This document shows, piece by piece, positions 31,952 to 40,159 of a stretch of DNA of 64,000 nt (the first letter of the stretch is position 1; each line of letters starts with the position of its first letter). Position numbers and translations under genes: made by a program. A model generated the notes under the pieces. The model was not told the DNA's origin. It did no database searches and worked only from the letters and a program-made list of their open reading frames with translations. The stretch lies in assembly GCF_001421565.1 (NCBI RefSeq), contig NZ_LMKQ01000001.1, positions 3,040,935 through 3,104,934 of the forward strand, read 5' to 3'. This DNA is from Agromyces sp. Leaf222. Lineage in GTDB: Bacteria > Actinomycetota > Actinomycetes > Actinomycetales > Microbacteriaceae.

Positions 31952-33745
31952 TCAGTCCGCGCTTCGCCCCGTGCCGAGGTGCTCGACGACGAGGTCGTAG
32001 AGCTCGGCGATGCGGCGGGAATCCTTGCGGAGCTCGTCGATCTCGCCTCGCAGCTCGAGCACGGCCGTCTCGAGCTCGGCCACCCGGTCGACCTCGACGG
32101 CGGGCTCGGTCGCCTCGGTGCGGCGGGCGGCGGACTTGCGGATGCGCGTCATGAGGGTCTTCTCCTGTCGTCGGTGCGGCGCGGCCGCCCGGATGCTCAC
32201 CTGGACGATGCGCCGGAGCCCGACGGGCGTGCGTCGCACCGAGCGCCGGATCAGCGCGTACTCGAGTCCGAACGGCTCGAGTTCGTCCTGCAGCCACGAC
32301 AGCGGCAGGTGCCAGCTGTCGGGTCGCAGGTGTTCGTACCTCGGGGACACGCGGTCGGGGAACGACGCCAGCACGGTTCCGGATGAGCCGGAGACGGCGC
32401 GCACGAGTCGGAACACGTTCGCCCTGGAGCTCTGCGGCAGGTAGGCGAGCACGTCGCCGAGCAGGACGTTCACGTCGCCGCGGCCGCCGTGCCGCTCGAT
32501 CAGGTCGAGCACCGCTCGACCGTGCGCGAGGTTCGCACGTTCGACCCGGAACGTTCCGGCGGACGTGCCGCGAGCCGCATCGATGGCCGTCGTCGCGAAG
32601 TCGACAGCGGTCACCGCGCGTCCGCGCCTGGCGAGCGCACGGGACTGCCTGCCGACGCCGGATCCGAGGTCGAGCACGGCGTCGCCGCGCCGGGTGCGGC
32701 GCAGCATCTGCCGCACATCGGCGCGAGCGCGTGCACTCGAACGCGGACCGGCGGCCTTCGCCTGCGCCTCCCAGAAGTGGCGCGTGAAGTCGTAGGTGCC
32801 GTACCAGTTCTCGAAGCGGCGGCGCGTGGGGATGGGCGTCTCGAACGAGAAGGCGGGGTCGGGGATGCGCCAGCTCGGCCCGTAGCACGCGGCGAGCCAG
32901 GCCTCGGGGTCGGCGACCGAGGGGAACATGCGGCCGCCGAGCTCGATCTCGGTGAGCGGCAGGAGCGCCTCGACGGGGAGGTCGGTGCGCACGTGGATCG
33001 GCTGGCTGTAGACGCCGCGGTCGTGGTAGCCGAAGAAGACGTCGACGTGGGCGCTGACGCCGGATTCGGTCGGGGCGAGCATCACCTGCAGGTGGGCGTC
33101 GCTGTGGCGGATGACCTCGTGCCCGAATCCGGCGAGCAGTCGCTCGACCCGGTACGACGCGATCGACACGTCGGCCGGCGTGGCCTCGCCGAGGTAGAGC
33201 AGGAGGTCGGCGTCGTCGTCGCGGTCGAGGATCGTGCCGACACGGACCGCGCCGAGCAGGGTTCCTCCGGTGATCGCGACCGTGTAGTCGGCGCTGCGCA
33301 GCTCGGCGATGACGCGCTCGGCGCCGTCGAGGAGCGCCCGGTGCAGCTCGCGGCTCGCGGCGGTGACGAGCTTGCCCCACTTGTCGACGATCGTGCCGGC
33401 GGTGACGAGCTTGCGGAGGCTCGGCCCGGACCCCTCGGCGGCGAACCGGTAGGAGCCCGCGGCGATCGTGGATGCGTCGGCCGGCACGCGCACGGCGACC
33501 GATCCGCTGCCGCGCAGGGAGGGCCCGAGGGCGCGAGGCCACTCGAGCCGGTGCATGCCGGCGACCGGCTCGGGCAGGTACTCGGACCAGAGTCTTGCGC
33601 CGTCGATCTCGACGTCGATCGCGACGCCGGCGGCCACCTCGCCGGCCGACCAGGCGATGCCGGCCTTCGTCACGCGAGCCTCGGGGACGCCCCGCCCTGC
33701 TGCAGCGGCTCGGTTCACGGCGTCACCAGCTTCTCGAATGGACAC
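31952..33745 (-). CDS. LicD-type phosphotransferase / SAM methyltransferase / coiled-coil fusion
   Basis: The protein has about 597 residues. Residues about 110-320 form a LicD-family domain with ITGGTLLGAVRVGTILDRDDDADL, the nucleotidyltransferase-fold motif of phosphocholine or polyol-phosphate transferases. Residues about 355-500 are a class I methyltransferase (VLDLGSGVGRQSRAL, VTAVDFATTAIDAAR). The last 65 residues (after EKTLMTRIRK) are a predicted coiled coil containing DRVAELETAVLELRGEIDELRKDSRRIAELYDL, split here as DRVAELETAVLEL and DELRKDSRRIAELYDL. That tail is encoded as a separate gene at 41736-42089 next to the paralogue at 42086. GTG 33745 lies 7 nt after TAGAAT (33758-33753); ATG 33754 is the alternative. 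A capping or end-modifying role is inferred. Confidence 0.82.
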   Translation of the reverse strand: MSIREAGDAVNRAAAAGRGVPEARVTKAGIAWSAGEVAAGVAIDVEIDGARLWSEYLPEPVAGMHRLEWPRALGPSLRGSGSVAVRVPADASTIAAGSYRFAAEGSGPSLRKLVTAGTIVDKWGKLVTAASRELHRALLDGAERVIAELRSADYTVAITGGTLLGAVRVGTILDRDDDADLLLYLGEATPADVSIASYRVERLLAGFGHEVIRHSDAHLQVMLAPTESGVSAHVDVFFGYHDRGVYSQPIHVRTDLPVEALLPLTEIELGGRMFPSVADPEAWLAACYGPSWRIPDPAFSFETPIPTRRRFENWYGTYDFTRHFWEAQAKAAGPRSSARARADVRQMLRRTRRGDAVLDLGSGVGRQSRALARRGRAVTAVDFATTAIDAARGTSAGTFRVERANLAHGRAVLDLIERHGGRGDVNVLLGDVLAYLPQSSRANVFRLVRAVSGSSGTVLASFPDRVSPRYEHLRPDSWHLPLSWLQDELEPFGLEYALIRRSVRRTPVGLRRIVQVSIRAAAPHRRQEKTLMTRIRKSAARRTEATEPAVEVDRVAELETAVLELRGEIDELRKDSRRIAELYDLVVEHLGTGRSAD

Positions 33746-33752
33746 TCGGACC

Positions 33753-33758
33753 ATTCTA
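33753..33758 (-). promoter_or_regulatory. -10 element directly before a leaderless GTG start
   Basis: TAGAAT on the minus strand is followed by 7 nt and then GTG 33745. It overlaps the alternative ATG at 33754, which would be lost from the message if transcription starts at the GTG. Confidence 0.5.
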
Positions 33759-33820
33759 CGGCGCAGGATCGGACGCCTCGGGCACGTGCCGACGTCACCG
33801 GCCTGCGGCCTCGCGCGCGA

Positions 33821-33826
33821 TAGCCT
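33821..33826 (+). promoter_or_regulatory. -10 element directly before leaderless ATG 33834
   Basis: TAGCCT is followed by TGACCCC (7 nt) and the ATG. There is no Shine-Dalgarno sequence. This would be the promoter of the operon 33834-41693. Confidence 0.55.
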
Positions 33827-33833
33827 TGACCCC

Positions 33834-35297
33834 ATGACCCCGGCCCGTCGTCCCGCCCTCGCCGGCGCGTATGCGACGTTCGTGCTGTTCACGGCCTTCG
33901 CCGGCCAGTTCTGGCGCAACCTCCTCGGCTGGTGGGGCTTCGGCGCGGCCGTCGCGATCGTGGTGGTCGGCGGCATCCTGCTCATCGTGCACGTGCGCCC
34001 CCGGTGGATCTGGCGCCGCACGCCGACGTCCACCTTCGCGTTCCTGCTGCTCGCGACCGCCTCCCTCGCCTGGTCGTTCTACCCCGGCGCGACGGCGCTC
34101 GGGCTCGCGATCTGCGCCGTCACCACGTTCGCCGCGGTCGCCCTCGTGCTCTGCCTGCCGTGGTCGCGCATCGTCGCGTCGCTCGCCTCGGCGATCAAGT
34201 GGATCCTCGCCCTCTCGATCGTCTTCGAGCTGTGGGTGGCGCTCTTCGTGCGCGAACCCCTGCTGCCGAACTTCCCCGACTTCGAGGTCACCGGCGAGAA
34301 GCTGCCGATGGCGTTCTACTGGTCGCGCGGGCTCCTGCTGCACGGCGGACCGATCGAGGGCATCGTCGCGAGCCGCAACCTGCTCGGCATGATCGCGCTG
34401 CTCGGCATCATCGTGTTCGGCTGCCTCCTCGCCGCCGGCAGCATGCGCCGCGCTCCCGGCATCTCGTGGCTCGTCACGGCCGGCCTCGTGTTCGCACTCA
34501 CGCGGTCGTCGACGATGATCCTCGTCGCCGCCGCGGTGGCCGTCGCCCTCGTCTTCGCCCTGTGGACCAGGCGCGTCGGCGCCCAGCACCGCCGAAAGGT
34601 CTACTGGGCCGCTGCCGGCGTGCTCGCGGCATCCGTCGCCGTGCTCGTGTTCTCGTGGAACCTGCTGCTGCAGCTGTTCGGCAAGGGCGAGGACCTCACC
34701 GGTCGTACCGACATCTGGGCGAGCGTCATCGAGCTGGCCCAGCAGCGCCCGGTCGCCGGTTGGGGCTACGTCGGCTACTGGGTGCCGTGGGTCGAGCCCT
34801 TCAAGGAGCTCGCGGTGCGCAAGGGCGTCACCTACCTGCAGGCGCACAATGCCTGGCTCGACATGTGGATGCAGCTCGGCATCCTCGGCCTCATCGCCTT
34901 CGCCGCCATCGTGATCGGCGCGCTGTGGCGCTCGTGGTTCCTCGCGGTCGATCAGCCGCGGGATGTCGCGGGCCGGCCGATCCCGTACTCGGCGGCGTCG
35001 CTGCTGCCCCTGCTCGTGCTCGTCGCACTGCTCGGGCAGAGCCTCGCCGAGAGCCGCCTGCTCATCGAGGTCGGCTGGCTGCTGCTCATCGCCATCGCAT
35101 GGGCCACGAAGCGGAGGCAGTGGTCGAACGACCCGCTGCCCGCCGAACCGCGGCCTGCGCGCTCGCACGCGGTCGCGCTGGCCGAGCCGCCGGCGTCGTC
35201 CCGACCCCAGGCGGCGCCGCCCGCGCCGCCCGCGCCGCCCGCTCGGTCGACCCCGCCGGCATCCGCCGCACCGCCGGCCCCGCAGCCGCCCGCATGA
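33834..35297 (+). CDS. O-antigen ligase/polymerase-like membrane protein with Pro/Ala-rich tail
   Basis: The 487-residue protein has about ten to twelve membrane segments and the Wzy_C/WaaL-type signature: a large external loop after GKGEDLTGRTDIWASVI, then PVAGWGYVGYW and LQAHNAWLDMWMQLG, with the conserved GR(T)xxW and HNxxL elements. Such proteins polymerise lipid-linked repeat units or ligate chains to an acceptor at the outer face of the membrane. The cytoplasmic C-terminus (last 50 residues) is a low-complexity Pro/Ala tract with APPAPPAPPA. ATG 33834 is probably leaderless. It overlaps the next gene by 4 bp (ATGA) at 35294. Confidence 0.85.
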   Translation: MTPARRPALAGAYATFVLFTAFAGQFWRNLLGWWGFGAAVAIVVVGGILLIVHVRPRWIWRRTPTSTFAFLLLATASLAWSFYPGATALGLAICAVTTFAAVALVLCLPWSRIVASLASAIKWILALSIVFELWVALFVREPLLPNFPDFEVTGEKLPMAFYWSRGLLLHGGPIEGIVASRNLLGMIALLGIIVFGCLLAAGSMRRAPGISWLVTAGLVFALTRSSTMILVAAAVAVALVFALWTRRVGAQHRRKVYWAAAGVLAASVAVLVFSWNLLLQLFGKGEDLTGRTDIWASVIELAQQRPVAGWGYVGYWVPWVEPFKELAVRKGVTYLQAHNAWLDMWMQLGILGLIAFAAIVIGALWRSWFLAVDQPRDVAGRPIPYSAASLLPLLVLVALLGQSLAESRLLIEVGWLLLIAIAWATKRRQWSNDPLPAEPRPARSHAVALAEPPASSRPQAAPPAPPAPPARSTPPASAAPPAPQPPA

Positions 35298-36568
35298 CCG
35301 ACGCCGCCCTCAGGCCGATCCGCGACTTCGTCGGCTCCGCCAGGTTCGCCCAGGCCCTCTCCGTGGCCGCCATCGGCACCGCGCTGTCGACGCACCTGAT
35401 CCGCAGCCTCATCGGATGGCCCGGCCTGCTCGCGATGCTCGCCTGCCTGCTCGCCCTCTGCGCCGTCTCGCTCGTGGCGAGGTGGCGGGCCGTGGAGTGG
35501 TACGGCATCCTGCCGCTGACGATCCTCGTGTTCGTCGGGTGGTGCGCGGCCTCCGTGCTCTGGAGCACGACGCCGACCACGAGCGCGATCCGCGTCGCGT
35601 ACCTCATCGCCTTCGCCGTCCTCGGGGTCTACGTGGCACTCATGCGCGACACGATCCAGATCGTGCGCGCGTTCGGTGGTGTCACCCGGGTGCTGCTCGG
35701 CGTCTCGATCCTGCTCGAGGTCGTCTCCGGCATCCTGCTCGACGTGCCGATCGTGTTCCTCGGCATCGCCGGCGACATCACGACGCTCGGGCCGATCCAG
35801 GGCGTGTTCGGCTCGCGCAACCTGCTCGGCTTCATCGCGCTCATCGGGCTGCTGACCTTCATCGTCGAGTGGCGAACGCACATCCTCTCGCGCGGCCTGG
35901 CCGTCGCATCGATCACGCTCGCGAGCTTCTGCATCCTGCTCTCCGGCTCCCCCACCACGTGGATCGCACTCGCGGTGTGCCTCGTCGCACTCGCCGCGAT
36001 CTACGGGCTGCGCCGCGTCGACCCCGCCACGCGCTGGCGCTGGCAGATCGGCCTGCTCGCGGCATCCCTCGCCGCCATCGTGACCGTGTGGCTGCTGCGC
36101 ATCCGCATCATCGAGCTGCTCGACGCCCGTGCGGACTTCGACGTGCGCCTCGATGTCTGGCGCGAGGCATCCCGCTACCTCGCCCTGAACCCCTTGCAGG
36201 GCTGGGGATGGGTCGGCGCGTGGCCCGATTCGGCACCGTACCTGTGGATCGAGTTCGCGACGGGGCGCCAGCACCTCTCGGCGCTCTCGGCCTACGTCGA
36301 CGTCTACTTCCAGGTCGGCGTCATCGGGCTGCTGCTGTTCGCCGCCCTCATCGGCGTCGCCCTCGTGCGCGCCTGGCTGCTCGCCACTGGTCGCCGCAGC
36401 GTCGTGTACCTCTGGCCCGCGCTCATGCTCGTCGCGATCACCGTGACGAGCTTCGCCGAGAGCTTCGTGCTCGTCGAGGGCGGGTGGATGCTGCTCATCG
36501 TCTGCGCGGTGAAATCCGCCAGGGACATGAGTTGGCGAGACGCATTGGAGAGCGCCCGCGTAGGCTGA
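35294..36568 (+). CDS. Second O-antigen ligase/polymerase-like membrane protein
   Basis: The protein has 424 residues with about ten membrane segments. It shares the layout of its neighbour: ARADFDVRLDVWREASRY stands where the neighbour has GRTDIW, followed by PLQGWGWVGAW and a loop LSALSAYVDVYFQVGVIGL in place of HNAWLDMWMQLGILGL. The neighbour's His-Asn pair is replaced by Ser-Ala, so the two have diverged at a position often needed for ligase activity. ATG 35294 overlaps the previous stop (ATGA), implying translational coupling. One could be the polymerase and the other a ligase or regulator. This is inference. Confidence 0.82.
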   Translation: MTDAALRPIRDFVGSARFAQALSVAAIGTALSTHLIRSLIGWPGLLAMLACLLALCAVSLVARWRAVEWYGILPLTILVFVGWCAASVLWSTTPTTSAIRVAYLIAFAVLGVYVALMRDTIQIVRAFGGVTRVLLGVSILLEVVSGILLDVPIVFLGIAGDITTLGPIQGVFGSRNLLGFIALIGLLTFIVEWRTHILSRGLAVASITLASFCILLSGSPTTWIALAVCLVALAAIYGLRRVDPATRWRWQIGLLAASLAAIVTVWLLRIRIIELLDARADFDVRLDVWREASRYLALNPLQGWGWVGAWPDSAPYLWIEFATGRQHLSALSAYVDVYFQVGVIGLLLFAALIGVALVRAWLLATGRRSVVYLWPALMLVAITVTSFAESFVLVEGGWMLLIVCAVKSARDMSWRDALESARVG

Positions 36569-36588
36569 ACCCGAGCCGGAATCGGCTC
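36561..36588 (+). promoter_or_regulatory. Possible internal promoter and small hairpin before the dehydrogenase gene
   Basis: TAGGCT (36561-36566) lies at the end of the second polymerase gene. GAGCCG (36573-36578) pairs with CGGCTC (36583-36588). AAAGG then precedes GTG 36652 by 6 nt. The 83-bp gap is the only sizeable one in this operon. Confidence 0.3.
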
Positions 36589-36651
36589 GACCGGCTCCCG
36601 ACACATCGACGCGCCGACAGCCCGTTCGTTCGCGTCGAACGAAAGGCTTCC

Positions 36652-37437
36652 GTGCGCAGTGCTCTCATCGGCCATACCGGCTTCGTCGGCTCGAACCTCG
36701 CGTCGCGGCATCGATTCGACGCGGTCTACAACTCGACGAACATCCGTGAGATCGAGGGCGAGGCGTTCGACCTCGTCGTGACGGCCGGCAACCGGGCCGA
36801 CTCGCACCGCATCAACCGCGAGGGCGACGCCGATCGGGCCGAGATCGACGCACTCGCCGATCACCTGACACGGGTCGAGGCCGGCAGGTTCGTGCTCGTC
36901 TCGACGGTCTGCGTGTACCCGGGCGGCACGAGCCCGACCGAGACGACGCCGAAGAGCGAGACCGGCCTGACGCCCTACGGCGCGAACCGCCTGCACCAGG
37001 AGCGACGGCTCGCATCCGAGCACGACACCCTCGTCGTGCGACTGCCGCAGCTGTACGGCGATGGCCTGAAGAAGGGCATCGTGCACGACCTGGCCAACGA
37101 CTACCGCGTCGAGTTCATCCGGCCGGAGGCGGAGTTCCAGTACTACGACGTGCGACGGCTCTGGCACGACATCGAGATCGCGCTCGGGGCGGGCCTCGAC
37201 GCGTTGAACGTGGCGACGCCGGCGCTCCGCAACGACGTCGTCGCCGAGCAGGCGTTCGGCATCGACGTGACGGCCAACGACCCCGGCCCTCCCGACCCGT
37301 TCGCATCGGGGTACACCCGCGACATGCGCACCGAGCACGCCGGCCTGTTCGGGGCCTCCGGAGCGTACCTGCTCGACGCCGAAGCCGAACTCGAGGGCAT
37401 CCGGGCGTTCGCGGCGACGCTGAGGGAGATGGCCTGA
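36652..37437 (+). CDS. NAD(P)-dependent epimerase/dehydratase-like protein (extended SDR)
   Basis: This 261-residue protein begins with the dinucleotide loop SALIGHTGFVGSNLA. It continues with FDLVVTAGNRADSHR, FVLVSTVCVYPGG and LTPYGANRLHQER, which contains the YGxxR/K region. Here YGANR has Arg at the position where SDR enzymes keep the catalytic Lys, so the chemistry may be altered or the protein may be a binding module. LPQLYGDGLKKGIVHDL follows, as in sugar-nucleotide epimerases. GTG 36652 has AAAGG 6 nt upstream. Its stop overlaps the next start (TGATG). The tight coupling suggests that its product is used with the cytidylyltransferase that follows. The substrate is unknown. Confidence 0.72.
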   Translation: MRSALIGHTGFVGSNLASRHRFDAVYNSTNIREIEGEAFDLVVTAGNRADSHRINREGDADRAEIDALADHLTRVEAGRFVLVSTVCVYPGGTSPTETTPKSETGLTPYGANRLHQERRLASEHDTLVVRLPQLYGDGLKKGIVHDLANDYRVEFIRPEAEFQYYDVRRLWHDIEIALGAGLDALNVATPALRNDVVAEQAFGIDVTANDPGPPDPFASGYTRDMRTEHAGLFGASGAYLLDAEAELEGIRAFAATLREMA

Positions 37438-38132
37438 TGCACGGCGACCTCAAGGTCTCGGCGATCGTCACCTGCGCCGGACATGGCACCCGCTTCGGCT
37501 CGAACAAGCTCCTCGCCACGATCGACGGCGTGACGGTCATCGAACGCACCGTTCGCGCGATCTCGACGCCCGTCGTCGATGAGATCGTCGTCGCGGTGAG
37601 TCTCGAGCACGAGGCCGAGTATCGGCGCATCCTCGTCGAGGAGGCCGGACTCGACGTCGTGCTCGTCGAGGGCGGCCCTGAACGCCACCTCTCCGCGATG
37701 CGGGGGCTCGCCGCGACGTCCGGCGACCTCGTGCTGACGCACGACGGCGTGCGTCCGTTCCCCACGCCCGACCTCATCGAGCTCGTGGTGGCTGCGGCCG
37801 CCGAGCACGGCGCGGCGATGCTCGGCATGCCGAGCACCGTGCAGGTGAAGCTCGTCGATGACGACGGGTTCATCCTCGGGTCGCTCGACCGGGCGAGGTC
37901 CTGGCTCGGGCAGACGCCGCAGGCGTTCCGTCGCGAGCTGCTCGAGGCGGCCTACCGCGCCGCGGTCGAATCCGAGTACGCGCGGGTGAGCGATGATGCC
38001 GACCTCGTTGCCGAGTTCTGCGGAACCTCGGTGCGCATCGTCGAGGGCCACGTGAACAACATCAAGATCACGACGCCGCAGGACCTCGGCACGGCTCGGC
38101 TCATCGCCGAGCACCGGGTCGGATCCGACTGA
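37437..38132 (+). CDS. IspD/TarI-family cytidylyltransferase
   Basis: The 231-residue protein has the nucleotidyltransferase loop AIVTCAGHGTRFGSNKL, LVLTHDGVRPFPTPD, SWLGQTPQAFRREL, VSDDADLVAEF and a C-terminal NNIKITTPQDLGTAR. All are in IspD/TarI order and the length is typical. The AGxGxRxxxxK core is intact. A nearby gene (30551) already encodes a CDP-ribitol synthase, and this one is locked in a polysaccharide operon with a dehydrogenase and two GT2 genes. I therefore favour activation of a polyol phosphate over isoprenoid MEP synthesis. Start ATG 37437 overlaps the previous stop. Confidence 0.8.
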   Translation: MHGDLKVSAIVTCAGHGTRFGSNKLLATIDGVTVIERTVRAISTPVVDEIVVAVSLEHEAEYRRILVEEAGLDVVLVEGGPERHLSAMRGLAATSGDLVLTHDGVRPFPTPDLIELVVAAAAEHGAAMLGMPSTVQVKLVDDDGFILGSLDRARSWLGQTPQAFRRELLEAAYRAAVESEYARVSDDADLVAEFCGTSVRIVEGHVNNIKITTPQDLGTARLIAEHRVGSD

Positions 38133-38134
38133 CC

Positions 38135-40159
38135 GTGGCGGTGGCACACTCACTGGGCGACCAGGAGCGGCTCGGCCGTCCTCGACGCACGCCGCGGGTC
38201 AGCGTCGTCGTGGCGACGTACTCCCCCGGTGCCGGACTCGACCGGCTCGTCGCCTCGCTCGACGCGCAGACGCTGCCGGCCGACGAGTTCGAGGTGATCT
38301 TCGTCGACGACGGCTCTCCCGACGACACGGCCGACCGACTGCAGGCCATCGCCTCGACGCGCCCGAACGTGCGCGTCGAGCGCATCGAGAACTCCGGGTG
38401 GGCCTCCCGCCCGCGCAACGTGGGCGCCGACCTCGCTACCGGCGAGTACGTGCTGTTCATGGACCACGACGACGAGCTCTACCCCGACGCGCTCCGTGCT
38501 GCCGCCGCGTTCGCCGGCGCGAGCGGCGCCGACGTGCTCAACGGCAAGGAGGCCCGCACGCAGGACGCCGGGTGGGCCCTCGACACCTACCGCGGCGACC
38601 GGCCGCAGGATGTCGGCCGGGCCGACGCGCACCCCCTCGTGCCGATGAATCCGCACAAGCTCTACCGCACCGGCTTCCTCAGGCAGCACGGCATCCGGTT
38701 CCCCGAGGGGCGGCGGGTGCTGTGGGAGGACATCCGCTTCAACGTCGAGGTCGCCGAGCACGCCCGCACGATCTCGACGCTGAGCTCCGTGCCGTTCTAC
38801 CACTGGGTGCAGACCGCGGGCAGCGGTTCGACGACCTTCGTCCGCTCCGACCCCGCGTGGTGGGACCATCTCGGTCGGGTGCTCGAGGACATCGACGCAC
38901 GGCTCGGCCACGACTCGCTCCAGGGCCGCCAGCTGCGCCGCCACCAGTACACCTCGCGCATCCTCGGGTCGTTCTCGCCCGCGTTCCTCCGACGCCCGGC
39001 GGCCGAGCGTCGACTCATCGAGCACCGCGCCAGGCTCCTGCAGCAGCGGTTCACGGATGCCGCAGACGACCGTGCGCTCGACCGGGGCGCGTGTGCGGTG
39101 GCCGCCGCCCTCCGCTCCGGCGACACCGCGCTGCTCGAACTCGCAGCGTCGACCGCCGGCACCGATCGGTTCGGCGCACCCGTGCTGGAGTCCGCGCGAT
39201 GGCACGAGGGGCGGCTGCTGCTCGCGGCGACGATCGCCACGACCGATCGCCTCCCGGGAGGCGGTACGTTCCGCGTGGTCGACGGGCGCCTGCTCGCGGC
39301 ATCCGCAGAACTGCTCGAGGGTCTGGCCGCGACCAGGGCCGGCGACGACCCCTCGGCGCCGAGCGACCTCCCCGCTGAGGTCGACCTCGGCCCCGAGTAC
39401 GACGTCGCCGCCGAGCTCGATGCGACCACGGCCGCATTCACCGTGCGCGGCCGCACCTCCCGCCTGCCGTGGCTGACCGGCGGCGAGATCACGCGACGGG
39501 GATCGCTCGGCCACGCCGACGGGTCCGAAGCACGATACGAACTCTCGATCGAGGGCGCGGTCGACGCGCGGCGCGCAGGCGCCGACCTCGAGCACGCGCT
39601 CGACGACGAGGTCTGGGACGCCTTCCTCCGGGTGAACCGGGTCGGCCGGGTGCAGCAGCCGCGCGTGCGCAGCGACAGCGCGATCAGGGCGCTGCCCGCC
39701 CTCATCGACGGGCGCCCCGCGATCGCCTACACGAACCGCGACGGCAACCTCAGCATCGACCTCGGCGGCGCCGTCGCCTCGATCTTCGACGCCGCGACCC
39801 CCACCCGGTCGGTCGCGTACGCCGCGGCACCCGACGGCGGCGTCATCGTGCAACTCGAGCTCCACGGCGTCGCCGTGCACGGCGACGCCGACGGCCGCGG
39901 ATGGGTCCTGCTCTCCTACCGGCGGGCCGGGCTCCGCTCCGAGGTCGTCGGGCTGGCGCGACGCGTCGCCCGACGCGAGCACCCGCCCACGCGGCATCCG
40001 GCACACTTCAGACCGAACGGCACCGGGGTCATCGCGGCGCTCCACCTGCCCGGTCCGGGGCGCTACCGCTGGGAGCCGTCGCCCCGCGACCCGGCGGCGA
40101 CGGCCTGGACCCTCACCGTCGGCCGCGACGACGCGAAGGTCGAGATCCGACGTGGCTGA
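38135..40159 (+). CDS. GT2 family glycosyltransferase with long C-terminal module
   Basis: The protein has 674 residues. GT-A core: RVSVVVATYSPGAGLDRL, FEVIFVDDGSPDDT, FMDHDDELYPDAL (metal-binding DHDD), LNGKEARTQ and HKLYRTGFLRQHGIRFPEG, with WEDIRFNVEVAE as the catalytic-base region. The C-terminal half (about 340-674) is a beta-rich region with GRPAIAYTNRDGNLSIDLG, echoed at the C-terminus of the next gene. GTG 38135 follows the previous stop by 2 nt. It is a tandem paralogue of 40152-41693. It may use the CDP-activated product of the two upstream genes or an ordinary nucleotide sugar. This cannot be settled from sequence. Confidence 0.85.
   Translation: MAVAHSLGDQERLGRPRRTPRVSVVVATYSPGAGLDRLVASLDAQTLPADEFEVIFVDDGSPDDTADRLQAIASTRPNVRVERIENSGWASRPRNVGADLATGEYVLFMDHDDELYPDALRAAAAFAGASGADVLNGKEARTQDAGWALDTYRGDRPQDVGRADAHPLVPMNPHKLYRTGFLRQHGIRFPEGRRVLWEDIRFNVEVAEHARTISTLSSVPFYHWVQTAGSGSTTFVRSDPAWWDHLGRVLEDIDARLGHDSLQGRQLRRHQYTSRILGSFSPAFLRRPAAERRLIEHRARLLQQRFTDAADDRALDRGACAVAAALRSGDTALLELAASTAGTDRFGAPVLESARWHEGRLLLAATIATTDRLPGGGTFRVVDGRLLAASAELLEGLAATRAGDDPSAPSDLPAEVDLGPEYDVAAELDATTAAFTVRGRTSRLPWLTGGEITRRGSLGHADGSEARYELSIEGAVDARRAGADLEHALDDEVWDAFLRVNRVGRVQQPRVRSDSAIRALPALIDGRPAIAYTNRDGNLSIDLGGAVASIFDAATPTRSVAYAAAPDGGVIVQLELHGVAVHGDADGRGWVLLSYRRAGLRSEVVGLARRVARREHPPTRHPAHFRPNGTGVIAALHLPGPGRYRWEPSPRDPAATAWTLTVGRDDAKVEIRRG

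Noticed and set aside
37437..38132. Assignment as housekeeping ispD of the MEP pathway
   Set aside because: The fold fits IspD, but the gene is coupled by stop-start overlap to a dehydrogenase and a GT2 in a polysaccharide operon. A polyol-phosphate cytidylyltransferase is the better reading, although a genome without another ispD would reopen the question.
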